From: Latrodectus hesperus
Taxonomy: Eukaryota > Arthropoda > Arachnida > Araneae > Theridiidae
Assembly (NCBI GenBank): GCA_037975125.1
Contig: CM075858.1
Location: 63,617,640 to 63,681,639, forward strand
Length of the DNA: 64,000 nt
Reading direction: 5' to 3'
This document shows, one piece after another, positions 9,931-23,406 of the stretch. The notes under the pieces are model-generated. The model was not told where the DNA came from and ran no database searches. It was given only the letters and a program-made list of their open reading frames with translations. Made by a program: the position numbers and the translations under genes. The first letter of the stretch is position 1. Each line of letters begins with the position of its first letter.

Positions 9931-12900
9931 ACAGTTTATAAAGATAATATAAAAGTAATGAATATTTAGGTCAAAAAAATATACTTTTAGCAAAATGTTG
10001 GCATTTTATAGTATATTTATTGTGTATACAAGGAAAATATGAAATATGAGAATCTTTCTATACTTTTTAGAAATATTATATGTAATGTTTAGCCACACAC
10101 CACACATTTTATATACTGAAAAATGCTATTTACATAAAATATGAAAATTTTTAAGTACATTATTATTTAAATGCCACTTAATACTCAAATTACAGACTTT
10201 ATTTTGAAGAAATAATGTAAATATATCTTTAAAGTATTTAGATTCAAAATACGTGAAAAAAGTTGTAAAAAAAATTTACGTCTTACTTTTTAAATGAAAT
10301 AAACAAAAATATGATTCTACTTGTTGTATTAAGAAAAAGAAATAAATTTGTTTTGAATTGTTTGTAATTTTATTACCTATGAAAAATAAAACAAGGTCAT
10401 TCAAAATCGGAAATATTTTTATTAATATTTCTGATAGTAAATAAAGGATGTTAAAAGACTTTTATTATTTACTAACGTATTCATCTTAAGTTATGAAATC
10501 AAGACATTTGTTCCAACAACTTCTGAACTTAGTACTGTTAATTGCAAATTCAATTTTCTATTATTAATTAAACAAAAATAAATCCTCTGAACTATTGTAC
10601 ATATAATTAGTAAATGCATAATTTTGACTCGTAATTTCTTATATCTGGCACTTATAACCGAAGTATATAATTTCTTTCACTGTACACAACATGAAAATTT
10701 TAAGAGAATAATTATATATTCCCATAATATAAGTTGCATGTATTAACAGCAAATGAAATATTATGTATTGTATTCTGTGTGAGTGAGATAAAACACAATT
10801 ATTAAATATAACATTTACAGAAATCGACCCATTTATGGATTGTAAAAAGCAAAATTAAAGAATATCGATGTGAACATTTTTCGAAGACTAATACTTTGAA
10901 ATATACGAAAAAAGAGCACATATATCGTTTTTTTTCTGAAGTTTAATCCAAATTTTATTAGTAGTTCACTTTTTCATGTTCGTATTATTTATAAAAATTT
11001 CATAATCTAGCTACTTAGTGATTTTTAAAACTACCAGAAGATTACTGTAAAAAGGTACTTCAAACGTACTCTTCTAACAAGTTTCTCAAACATAAACTCC
11101 AAAAAGTCCTTCAAAAAGTGATTTCAACAAATTCTATTTATGAAACTCTCTCCAACAAGTATTGATACTTCTGTTTGGCATAGTTGTAATTTTAATTTTA
11201 TTTACATCACACTGAAAAAATTTAGTCACCAGGAAAGAAATCTGCAAAAATATTCGGCATGAAATTTAGTCTTGCATCGTATAAAATTTTTTCTTTACTT
11301 AAAACAACGGTATTCATGATGAATTTTTGCTGTGTAACTTTGGTCATATGATTCAAAAAGTCAGAGCAATATTTGATTGCTCTGATTTTTAAATTTCTAT
11401 TTCTTGTAGAACCATATTTTGTAAGAATGTGATACTATTTTTATATAGAATAGAGAGCGATTTTATTCATTTCGCTAAGTTCAAAAATATTTTTAAGCTA
11501 TTTTAAATTAAAGTGTACACTTCTTTTATAATATTTTAAGCTAAAAAGCTATCTATTACATATTTACTTGTTGTCCCGAAAACTTTGTTTTAAATTATAG
11601 TTTTTAAATAAAAATATTTTAGTATTCTTTATTAGAAGTTTTATTTTATCTTAGGATTATATATTTTTTTTAGTTAAATTGTGCCGATATTTGTATTAAA
11701 AGATAACTTGTTAAATTAAAGTAACTGACTTTGTTTTAATTACTAATTTTTTATATTGTTATTATCTTTCAATTACAATTAAATTAAGGTTTTAAGAAAT
11801 TGGTAATTATTTTCGCAATAGTTTGAGAATGGTTTCAAAGGATAGGGATCAATTGTTGTATAACTTTTGATTCATAACATTATTTATTGAAGTAAAATAT
11901 ATAAAATTTGCCTAATCTTCTTCTGATATTCATTGATATTGTAGAATAGTTTCGTGTGTATCGCCATTTTTTATTTGCTAAATAAACGTGACACTATTCT
12001 ATTCTCTAAGTTTACCTATTTACTCGTCCCAGAATTTACGACAGCTATCATTTTGAAGGAACACAATAGAATATAAAGTCGAACTAAATATTTCTTTGTC
12101 GTCAACATCACTACTGTAGTTGACTATCATATTTCAACTCAAACATGTAAATGTTTTGGTATTATTTGTCGCCTAAAACGGAAGGACAATGAAATTTAAT
12201 ATTTCCTACGTAGCAAACAAACTAACAAAATGTCCTTGCAAACAAACGTGTTCAGTTCTGTTTTCTAAAATGCTACGCTTTTGAAAAGTACAACCATTTA
12301 AACAAAGCCAATTTTCACAATTGCAAATTGTTCTTGCGAAGAGCATTTAAATCAATTTGATTCGTATTGAGAACACAATGTATATGTTTATAAAAACATG
12401 GCAATCACAAGATATTATAGTAGCAAGAGTAACTTTATGTTTAATGTTTATGTGACGAGAATAAAGTGTGTAGAATCTTTTAATTTATCCTTACATTTTG
12501 GCAACACTTAAAATCAAAAGGAAGCAGAACTCAAAGAAGTAGCATTCAATATAAAATGTATGTTTAGTATTTGTTAAATTAGAAACAATAGATATCACCG
12601 TTTTATATAAAGATGAACAATATAAAGCTGGTATTCTGTGACAAAAGCCATATTTAGAAAATTATGAAACAACAATTTTCTAATTGTTAAGCTCGAAAAG
12701 AAGAGAATTTTTTTTCTTAAAACTTAAAATTCAATAATAGCATTGTATTCTTTTTATCAAATTTATGACTAAGTGTGCTTTTTAATTAAGTTGCTATTAT
12801 AACTTAATTCCATAAATTTGTGTAAAAATAGCGAATTCTCTTTTATTAAGTAATAATTAATTAATATTACAATTGAGAAATATGTTTTTAAAATTATTCG

Positions 12901-13329
12901 ATATTATAAAATTTCTTATGGGAAAGTTGATTTATTCATTATTAAACATGAATGTTAATTTTTAATTTGATTAAATATGCTGATTTTTAATTTTGTTAAT
13001 GCTTTTATTGAATTCTAAAATTTCACTGAATGTGAATTTTACATTTTGTATTTAAGTCAATCTATTAAAAAGTTATGATCTGAATAAATTAAATATATAA
13101 ATGAATCATTAGAAATTTGACAAAACCTTCAAATGAGATTCAAATACTAAATATTATTGACTAAATTTTTATAAATATTTTAAGTAAAAAATGACAACTC
13201 TATAACAGGATATGTTGAAGATAAGAGGAAATTTTATAGTAAATTAAAAAAATTTCTTTCTTAGCTTAGATAAATTGTTCTAGCTTAGGTAAAAATGTTT
13301 CCCTTTTAACTATCGAATAATAAAGAATT
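9931..13329. other. AT-rich DNA, no gene seen
   Basis: About 3.4 kb of AT-rich sequence with frequent stops in all frames. No clear repeat family, RNA gene or island was recognised. Confidence 0.6.
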
Positions 13330-13860
13330 TCACAAAAGCTTCTGTCCCAAATTGAAACCTTATTTCATTACTATTTGAAAAGGAGTTACTCTATTATGAT
13401 TTAACAAATGCTATATCTGCTTTACAATCATAGTAGAAGAAATCAAAAGTCTTGTTGCAAATTAAAGTTTCATTTTAATATTTATCAATGGCATATTATA
13501 GCAGCAGGGAGTGTAATCGAATGGTAAGAAATTGGACAAAATATCTATAGCAAATTCAAATTTCATCGTTACTATCCTATAAATCAGCTACTATATTAGG
13601 ATTTTACAAATAATTTTTGTATCAACCTTGTAAAAAGATTTAAGAAGCTGAATAAGATTACTGTAACAAATTATTGCTTTATTTTAATAATATCATCCAT
13701 GAATCAATGCTATTACATTTAATAGTTTAATAAAACTCTCGTACTTGCAATCAAATGGTAAGAAGCCAAATAAAAGCTTCATAACAAATTCCTATTTCAT
13801 TATTCTAACAAATTCAAATTTTCATAACAATTCACTATTTCGAAATTCACTTTAATCTTT
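13330..13860 (+). repeat. Diverged tandem array, unit about 110 bp, four to five copies
   Basis: A block of the form CAAATTnAAnTTTCATT followed by TACTAT recurs at about 13345, 13456, 13550, 13663 and 13785. Spacings are 111, 94, 113 and 122. Between anchors, further shared words keep the same order: GATTTnACAAAT, TTGCAATCAnATGGTAAGAA and AATAAAAG. Divergence is high, so boundaries are approximate. Confidence 0.6.
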
Positions 13861-14790
<930 letters not shown>

Positions 14791-14984
14791 GCAAAGAAAC
14801 ATTTATTTTGGATGAAAAATCTATTAGTTTCAGAAAATAAAAAACACACTTTATTTACTATTAATTGAATTTGATGTTAGTGTGGTACATTATTTCATGT
14901 TGTTAAAATCACTCTGATAAACAACGTGTACTACAATGGCAGCTATATCGCTTTATTCAGCATTCCAAAGATTTTTATCCTCAG

Positions 14985-16130
14985 TGCATTACGTTCGGGT
15001 CTCTAATCATTAAAAAAACAAAGAGAAATGTCCGTAAAAGCGATAACGACGCTTGGCCCTTGGGGGAGGCGACAGATAACTTTTTTCCCCTACTCCGTAG
15101 TCATTGTACCCCGTACCGTTATTTTTCCCTTTTTAATCCCCGCCGTCAGAGACGATAACATTTTTTGCACGTCATCGTTATCTCAAATTATTCCGACTAA
15201 ATAATTACCGCGAAAACGAAGGACTTTACAGCGGAATTATACTTTTTTTTCTCTCTTTTCAAATAAAAACTAAGGGGGAAAAACAGGGAAAAAAATCCTT
15301 AAGCTCGCTTGTGACTTGTCATCATTAATATACAACTCAGCTTTTCCGCTAAGATGAAGCGTCATTTTTTTTTCTTTATTCCTCCATTTTTTCCCTCCAT
15401 TTTTCACTTTCGCTCTGCATTATTATAATTATTATTGTTATTATTGTTATTATTCATTCTCTTGTTTTCTGGGAGGAATTTCCGAGCTATTGTTGTGCAT
15501 GTACCGCTCCGGTTTCAATCCGCTAATGGAATTTGAAACAGGTATAACGAAAAACGCGGACGCGCATAAATGAAAGAAAATTACTTTCAACGCTATGCCG
15601 GCTTTCATACCCGAAAACCTAATAATTATGTAAAACTGTACAACTATAAAGCCTTTTCTAAATGACAGCTGGGAAACGGATCATACAGTGCAAAAAAGGA
15701 GAAAAAATGATGCAAATTCCCACTCTCGCCGCCATTTTGTTTACTTTCCCATTATTCTTTTTTCCCTTTTTCCCCTACGTTTCCCCAGATCCTTTGTGTC
15801 AGCCGTTTTGCTTAAACACTACTTTTAATTTAATTATATTTATTATTTCTTTTTAAAATATATGAATTTCTGAATGCTAAAGTTTTTGTGCCTTTTCCAT
15901 TCTTCTTAAGGAACGAGTTAGGAGGTGAGGTGGAGTAAAGTAGGGGAATCACACCTTTTTGGTGATAAGGTACAGCGAGTGTATTAAAATTTGGGAAGAA
16001 ATCGTGAACGCCAAATACTGGCATTAACCTATTATCGCTGTGTTTGGGTTTCTCTGACTTATTTTTTTTACTACTTGTTTTGGAATACCGTCGGCTTTTT
16101 GAATTAATGCGGCGATGAAATTACGTGTCA
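14985..16130. promoter_or_regulatory. GC-richer island with clustered GATAAC sites, candidate enhancer
   Basis: The first 200 bp carry four GATAAC or GTTATC words within about 140 bp: AGCGATAACG near 15039, CAGATAACTT near 15074, GACGATAACA near 15152 and TCGTTATCTC near 15174. An ACCGTTATTTT lies near 15117. GATA factors bind this type of core. Further right there are a (TTA)-rich stretch at 15420-15455 and a CGCCGCCATTTTG block at about 15727. Short frames at 15662-15856 and 15830-16024 have no recognisable domain. Function is inferred from site clustering and composition. Confidence 0.4.
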
Positions 16131-17529
16131 GCACAAAAATTTATTTTATTTACTCGTGATTTTTTTGTATAAATGTCATGGCTTTTGAGAAGGATAAAAA
16201 TTGTTTTTGAATAAAATATGCTTATTGTGTTTGGAACGCTTTGTTTAAAATTATCATGAGATAAGCTTAATTGATTCCACTGCGCTGTATTTTTTTCGAA
16301 ACCAGTTGTGATTTTTAAATTCCATCATCTTATTTTTCGCCTTTTATTCATATTTACGTGACAAAAACTAAATTAAATCTCACCTTGAGTTATGCTTAGA
16401 GCACCGAATTCATTTACACATTATTATTACTGTTATTGCTGTTTTCTTAAAGCATGCATTTTAAAGGCTGCATAATATTATTTTCGAAAACTTTAATCTA
16501 TCAGTTTTTTTATATTTAGCTATTATTTATTTATTGTTAAACGTATATTCCACATCATTAATATATATTTAACAAAATATTTTACTCTTAATTTGCCAGT
16601 TTACTTTGGTAGAATGCTATAATTTACATCCACCCTACTTAATGTGCATGCATTTTTAAGAGTTAATAGCATATAAGTGTTTTCTAAAATTTTTAACAAC
16701 CTACATTATGAAATCTCTAACAAAAAATTTAAAATTAATGTTATTATATTAATGATAATTCTCTACATTAATGTACCTCTTAAGTAGTATTACGGAGTCT
16801 GATTCTTATATCAATGATTAATATGTGGTAAAATATTTGAATACGTTAAATTGTTATGATAATATGTTGAGATTAATATGTTTTGAAACGAGAAGAGCTT
16901 ATTTAAAAGCAATAGATTGCTTGATAATTATATTATTTGAATATATTATTTTGCTTGCAATAGATTATTATATTGCAATAGGACCGTTATATATGCATAA
17001 TTCTAAAACAATCTTATGCATTCTATTTTTTACTGTTGAATAATTAGTGGGTTTTCTTTCTATGTGAAAAATAGCAACATAATACAATGATCTTACAAAT
17101 GTTCCTACCTTAAATTTAATAAGATTAAAATATTTGGCAGAAATGAATACTTCTTTCGGAAACAATATGTTAATTATTCCGCATAAGCATTTTGTTCTTT
17201 TAAATGCTATAACCAGCACCATTGTCTTTTTGTTTTAAAATAATATTAGAGATATTAATTCTTACCACTGATTTATGTATGATATGAGGTTTGCTCTTTG
17301 TTAAATTTGTCATCTAATTATATTAATATGGTTTGGTGAGTATATTTTGAAACTGAAATCTCATTTTGTGAAAGATAAATAGTATTCTAGAATTTAAATA
17401 ATATCATTGAGAAATTACATTGATTTGCGCTGAACGCGTATTGTGCATTTTAATTTCATTAAAATTAGTTTACTGACAGAATTGTGATCAAGCGAAAATT
17501 TTGCTACCAACAAAACTTGTTGCAACAAA
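16131..17529. other. AT-rich DNA, no gene seen
   Basis: AT-rich sequence. Overlapping short frames at 16825-17043 and 16968-17222 encode hydrophobic, Ile-rich strings of the kind produced by AT-rich noncoding DNA. Confidence 0.6.
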
Positions 17530-20330
17530 ACACATTTTTTTACTCATCAATGGATGTTGAGTATAAAAATGTTAACTATTTCTCAACTACTGCTGTAAAA
17601 TACATATCGATTACTTGTGTGGAAAAATGTTTTTAAAATATCAAAAGGCAGTATTTAAATGTGATCGGAGAGAAATCGAAAGATCCATCATAGATGTTGC
17701 TTTCTTCTTAGATTCGAATACTTAAGACTATTTTTTGACACATCAAAAGGCTATTTATTTATTATACAGTTCAGTGATCCTTTGGACGATAAAGAATATT
17801 GTTAGATATCATAAAATATCTCCAAAACATCTCCATTAAGCAACAGCCATTATTAAATAATAAAAATAATAAAATTTTACTGCCAACTTATATACACCGA
17901 ATTAACAATTTGCATGAAACGTGACTGAAATTTTTTAGTAAATATTTCCTCTTCATTTTTACCTTTAATCGTATCTAAAAATCTAGTATCAATCTAAAAG
18001 ATCTAAATATCTGATAATTTAATAAATCTATCATCAATAGCCAGCCACTATTACAGCTGCTATAACTAATTTATATTAAAGAATGGTTTGTAAAACTTGA
18101 CAATTATTATCGTATGGAAATGAAGTGTTGTAAAATATATCAAGCAAATATGTTGCTTCACTTCAGTTGGAATACAATGATCTGCTTTTTAATAATCTCC
18201 TACCATAAATGAAAGCTTATAAATCGAATCTTCGATTCTATCCAAAATTGTTATAGTGTTAAAAGAACATTTGCTAATTAAATGTAAAGTTTTCTGTCAT
18301 GCGGAATTAAAATTTTGAAATCTTTTATTTTATGCACTATCGCACACGCCAATCGCTTCAATTAAATCTATTTTAATCCACTTCCTCCATCGAAAATTTC
18401 TTAAATAAATCTTTAACTATGCCAAGAATTGTAATATCATTAATAGACCATTTGCTAATTAAGTACAGATTAATATTATACGCAGGAAAAAAATTTAAAA
18501 GAAAAGTTTGTGAATGAAGTAATCATAGCATATACAAATATCTATTTTATCCACTTCATAATAATATGCTTCAATAATCAAAAATTTAATATTTTAATCT
18601 TCGACATTGATAAAATTTACTATAAGGTTAATGGAGCGTTTGTTAATTAAATGCGGATTTGATTTACGATTAGGAGGAAAATTTTATATATATTTGAACG
18701 AAAAACTATCAATTTTATGCAAGTACTATTGCCAAACTGCAGTAGCTAATTAAGAGCTGATTTGTATCAGAATAAAACTGATAATAATTTGGACGCATTT
18801 CAGTTATCTGGACGTATTTATTTCTCAAGATAATTTTTCTGTAATTAGAGCTGTGATGATTTGGTTGAAAAGGATGTATTTCAATAACCGAAAATTTACA
18901 AAAACAAAACTTTGACGCATACAAATTTTATTAAAGTCTTGAAAGAGTTATTCCAGATTAATATCGTGGATGGCTTGAAAATAATGCAGGTTTAAACCTG
19001 ATGATGCATCTCATGGATTTATCTAGTTTTGTGGTAATTTAACTACATAGATATCTGCGGTAATCTGTCTAAAGCTACGGTAATCTGCTTCCATTACTGA
19101 TCATTTACAAAACCTATCTTTGACATCTACAAAATCTGTTAAAGTGGTAACGAAATATTTGTTATTAATTATAGATTGCTGTAAAGGGTGGCATAAATTA
19201 TGGTAAAATTGCAACCATACTTATGCAACCCATGTCAAGTATGGTAAAATTGCAGTTTTAAACTTCAACAATAAACTGCTTTAAACTAAAGTCTATGTTT
19301 CAGTGCATATAGTTCCATTTAGATGCAACTTTTGAGATCTGCTCTAAATGTAAAACTAAGCAGGCTTCTCCTAATCACATCCTGGACTATTTGGGACTTT
19401 CCAGAGAGGATATATACTCATCCTTCTTTCTGGTCCTCGATTTCCTTAGGGTCAATGGTCTGATGGACCTTGTCTGACGAATTCAGACATTTGGAGAATA
19501 AGACACAACAACAACACCATTTGTGCTAAAGCACATACATTTGGAACTATGAGGATCCGTTTTCGTACCCGAAAACTTATAAAATGAATCTTTGACACTG
19601 TATAAAAGTTCTATTGAGTTAATAAAACATTTACCAAGTACAGATTAATGGCATACATGTGCTAAAAAAATTAAAGATAGGTAGAAAAGTTTTTTTTAAT
19701 TTCGTCTGCCGTTACTTCTTAATTTTATCTATAGATTTTACTTATTAACTTTTATATGGATTCAAACTTCATCAATAAACTGCGATTTAAAGTTACAAAG
19801 CAAAGCTATCTTTAGTTGCATCTTGCTTTATTTAGATTTATAAAGGTCGACTTTATGATAATTTGTTTCAATAATAGAAATTTTTAAAATTGTCAGAAGT
19901 TGCTCTATTATTAGTAGAATATTTAGTAAGTAAGTGCGAATTAGTGTTATGACCTGGATACATGTTGAAGGAATATGGAAACATTGTACTTCTAAACTTC
20001 ATCAACAAACTATGATTCGAATCTATAAGAATATCTATGTACAAAGCTTTATTTAAAGCTATGAAAAACAACCTGATAATGACCCACTTCCATTATTAAA
20101 ATATAGTACGCATCTGTGAAAATATTAAAAGTTAACATCAGTAGAGCATTTTTTAATTGAATGTAAATTGCTGTATTGCTTGGGAGGAAAATTAAAAATA
20201 AAAAACACGTTCCGGATCTAAACTTCATCCATGGACAGTCACAAGGCAGTCTTTGGATGTATCTGGAACAAAGACCATATTTAATATTATTTTACGGTCT
20301 TGAAAATCTTAAAAAAAATGAAAGGTTCTA
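17530..20330 (+). repeat. Long, strongly diverged tandem array (unit about 180-290 bp)
   Basis: Three ordered landmarks recur. One is TTTGCTAATTAAnTGCAGATTAAT with variants, near 18271, 18452, 18640, 18943, 19159, 19630, 19922 and 20149. The second is AAACTTCATCAATAAACTGC with variants, near 19260, 19766, 20004 and 20219. The third is CTTCAATAATnGAAAATTT followed by ATCTTTGACATTG, near 18383, 18570, 18879, 19089, 19554, 19864 and 20081. Spacing varies between about 180 and 290 bp, with one gap of 471 bp that holds a separate insertion (19360-19520). Copies differ heavily, so this is an old array. The left limit is uncertain; weaker matches such as AAGGCAGTnTTTnnATGT occur from about 17640. 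Confidence 0.65.
19360..19520 (+). mobile_element. Possible SINE-like insertion inside the old array
   Basis: A segment of higher GC and complexity (CATCCTGGACTATTTGGGAC and onward) ends in a short ACAACAACAAC tail near 19507-19517. It interrupts the old tandem array and accounts for its one overlong spacing. A tRNA-like head was not recognised, so it may be a 5'-truncated SINE or another retroposon. Confidence 0.4.
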
Positions 20331-20754
20331 TTATAAATAGAACTATATTATTTGTATTGATAAAGATAATATGTGTGAAAATTATTAATAAAATCTTAAA
20401 TATTTTTTTCTTTTTTATCTAAAGCCATTTTGCGTAAAAGTCTACTTCATTTTATTTTTAAAATTGTAAATATCATTCAATCTGCTTAAAATTTAATTTA
20501 CTACTGATGAAAATTTAAGATGATATAAGTATATTTATTACTTAACAAAATATGAGATTTAATTGGTGAACTATATAGTTACTTTTTGCAGAATATTTAT
20601 ATTTCGACTGGAACCTCTATTTTAAAGTGTGCTTCTCTAGATAATAAAAAATGTTCTTTACTAAGTAAGAATTGAACATGAGCACTAATAAGCACATTGT
20701 GTCTACTGAAATCGTCTGGATATTTTCCTAATTATATGCAATCATAATTATTGT

Positions 20755-21385
20755 TAATGTTAATATTATCGTTAAGATAATTACAAGGTTATTAATATTT
20801 ACATAAAAATGACTTAATATTTACGAATGATTATATTATCGTTCGTAAATATTATCGTTATGATAATTATAAAGTTATTATTATTTTCATAAAAATGACT
20901 TCCTCATTAGGAATTACAAAAATGCTCGTATAAAAAAGCTGTATTGTATAAAAATATCTGGATTTGCAATTTATTCTTTTTCTTGATTAAATTTATGCAC
21001 AATTTATTTTTTTGTATTTTTATATGCCTTTATTATTGTTTCAGTTCTTATGTGTGTAAGGGAAAAAATATTTCCAAATTACATAATAATGAAATTCATA
21101 AATAAAACCATTAATGATAATTAATGAAATCATCATTACAATTATCGTATTATAATTACAAGGTTATTAATATTTACATAAAAATGACTTCCTAATTAAA
21201 AATTGCGAAAATGCTCGTGTAAAAGCAGTGTTTCATAAAAAAATCTGGATTTTTTAATTTATTCTTTTCCTTGATTATAAATTTAGGAATAAATATCTTA
21301 TTAGTGTTTCCTTGAATTTTATAATTGTTATGCGTGTGAAAAAATATTTCCAAATACATAATAGTTTAATTCATTAAATAAAACG
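20755..21385 (+). repeat. Tandem duplication, unit about 275-290 bp, plus partial third copy
   Basis: AAAAATGACTTCCT at 20891 and 21181, CTGGATTT at 20958 and 21245, and AATATTTCCAAAT near 21067 and 21343 run in the same order, with offsets of 290, 287 and 276. The block ATAATTACAAGGTTATTAAT also occurs at about 20778, so a third copy truncated after AAAAATGACTT lies just upstream. Between them is a palindrome (20817-20854). Confidence 0.75.
20817..20854. other. Inverted repeat with perfect 12-bp arms
   Basis: The arms AATATTTACGAA (20817-20828) and TTCGTAAATATT (20843-20854) are perfect complements around a 14-nt spacer. They sit at the junction between the truncated and full copies of the tandem duplication, which could reflect how the duplication arose. 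Confidence 0.65.
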
Positions 21386-21689
21386 TGATTAATTTAGGTT
21401 TATTTTAAATTTACATTTATCATATTCAAATTAATAAGAATTAAGAAATACTTCATTAGCTGAATTTAAATTTCCTAATCCTTCTATTTAAAAACTAAAC
21501 TCCTGCATTTAATAGGCTCTTTAGTTGTGTAATATATCATCTGTGGTATTCTGCAAAAAATAAAAACTATTTAAACAATTAAATGAATACACATTTTCTA
21601 AGAGGCTCTTAACTTGAAATACCACATTTAATATATTTTTAACAAGGCAGAAGTATCACTTTGAATTAGAAACACTTTTCTCCTTTTAT

Positions 21690-22190
21690 AGTTCAGAAAA
21701 TTCCAAGCCATCGAACAAAAATAAGAAATACAACTGACACAACCAAACACCCTTGACGACACGGAGAACGAATAAAAATTCCTATCAAAACACCCGGAAA
21801 TTAAATCCTAATGATTAATTAGCAGCGAGCATATTTAAGTATTTTACAAGGCGTGTAATTCTATTCACTTGTAAATTCCACTTTACGAAATTGCGAAAGG
21901 ATGGGACGGCAGTAATAAATTCCTTTCCGACGGTTTTTCGCGTTTCTTTTTTCCAGCGAAAAGAAAAAAAAAAAACTCGTTCAATTAACTGACTGCGCGA
22001 CGAGCCGTTAACAGAAGGAAAGGGTTAATGATATTGACCAAAACAATGAGCTCTTAAGAGGGCATTTTCTTTACAACGACCTTTTTCATTACACTCATTA
22101 ACTTCATATGTGTCGGTTTTCTGTCTGAGGAGCATCCGCCATTTATTGCCACGTTTCGAATTAAATTAATGATTCTGTGCAAGCAATTGA
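21690..22190. other. GC-richer island with CCGCCAT motif, candidate regulatory DNA
   Basis: Contains ACGACACGGAGAACG near 21757, a CGACGGTTTTTCGCG block near 21929, GCGCGACGAGCCG near 21994, a TTAAGAG and a CATCCGCCATTTATTGCC block at about 22133. Complexity is clearly above the flanks. No open frame of interest. Role inferred. Confidence 0.33.
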
Positions 22191-22344
22191 TCAGTTATTA
22201 CTTCATCGTGGATTCATGATAACTTTTGAATTTGTAATTCTTTTATCACCCGTACTTACCAAAAACTTATACTAAAATCTTCCTCATAATGATTTTTTTC
22301 TTAACTTAACCACATAACTATTTCAGTAAGCCAATTAAAATGAA

Positions 22345-22510
22345 TCTGAGTGCTTAAGTCTCATTCCGGCATCTAAGCAGTTGTCGCTCTTGCCATCAGA
22401 TCGACAGTTCACTAGTTCGATTTCCTGAGGGTTTTTTTAATAGTGATTTGGAATCATATTTAAATTGTATGTTCTGATTTAATTAGTCTTCATGAACAAA
22501 AAATGGCCAT
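22345..22510 (+). mobile_element. SINE family B, copy 1 (degenerate)
   Basis: A tRNA-like region with a B-box-like AGTTCGATTTCC (about 22414) is followed by the family B body: GTGATTTGGAATCATATTTAAA, then TGATTTAATTAGTC, then CATGAACAAAAAATGGCC. The same words in the same order occur at 22785-22975, 27310-27520 and 50165-50345. Heavily mutated. Confidence 0.6.
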
Positions 22511-22784
22511 AAAGTGACAGAAAATAAAACAAACTTATATATTAAAATTATCTCGCTCCTTTAAAGTAATGATTTCTATTTATTAATAACACCATTGAGG
22601 AAATTCTGACGTAATAAAAATTTCTATTAGATTTTCCATCTACGTAAACATAAAAATCAACCAGCTTAATTTCATGTTAATTTTGTCTAGTATTTTAAAT
22701 TTAATTCTGTGTTATGTACAATGCAACACCTAAATTCAGTGTGGATTTATTTATACTATTGTTTGCGAACATATATTCAGCAAG

Positions 22785-22975
22785 TCAGGTCAAAATGGTC
22801 ATTACATGATTATTATTCTGGTTTTCAGCTTAACGATTAGTAGGTTGGAATCTAACCTCAGGTGTCGATTTTTAAGTGGTTCACAATCTGCTCTAAATTG
22901 TAGTTCCTGGTTGAATTAGTCTTGTGTACGAACAAGAACAAATCGATGGACAAACAAATCAAATCAAAACTGTCA
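22785..22975 (+). mobile_element. SINE family B, copy 2
   Basis: A degenerate head (TAGGTTGGAATCTAACC near 22850 in the B-box position) is followed by AAGTGGTTCACAATCTG, GGTTGAATTAGTCTTGTG and ATGGACAAACAAATCAAATC, the diagnostic family B order. It lies about 440 bp from copy 1 in the same orientation. Confidence 0.62.
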
Positions 22976-23097
22976 TTCCATGTTTTCTTCTCTAAATTAT
23001 TTAACCACTACGTAATAGATAGATTTTGATACTATGCAATGTAAAATCCTCAAGCATCTACCACGAATGATTCTCCGATAAAGCAACACTTATCACA

Positions 23098-23406
23098 CTT
23101 TAGTTACTGAGTCGTGGTGGCCTGGTTGGATAGGGCATCTTTCTCATGATCGTAATGAGTTCGAATCTTAGCTTAATCAAAGATCCGTCGTGTTCATTAA
23201 GGCGGCAGTGGAACTTTAAAACTGGGCGTGGTCGCAATGTCCTCCAAGTGAAGGGATACCTCTGGGGATGGCAGGGCAAGTATTAGTGGTCTTCTACTTG
23301 GTCCTTGCTTCATGAAGACTCAACCAGGCTGCTTTTATCTAACTGGCAGAGCCCAATTCAGAGCTAGGTACAGGGAAGCATGCTAGTACAACAACTCCTT
23401 AGTTAC
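23098..23406 (+). mobile_element. tRNA-derived SINE (third type) with target site duplication
   Basis: The head has an A-box-like TGGTGGCCTGGTTGGATAGG (23116-23135) and a B-box-like GAGTTCGAATCTT (about 23158). The body is GC-richer (GGCGTGGTCGCAATGTCCTCC, ATACCTCTGGGGATGG) and ends in TACAACAACTCC. The 8-bp word TTAGTTAC flanks the element on both sides (about 23099-23107 and 23399-23406), which fits a retroposition target duplication. It differs from families A and B in its body. Confidence 0.75.
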
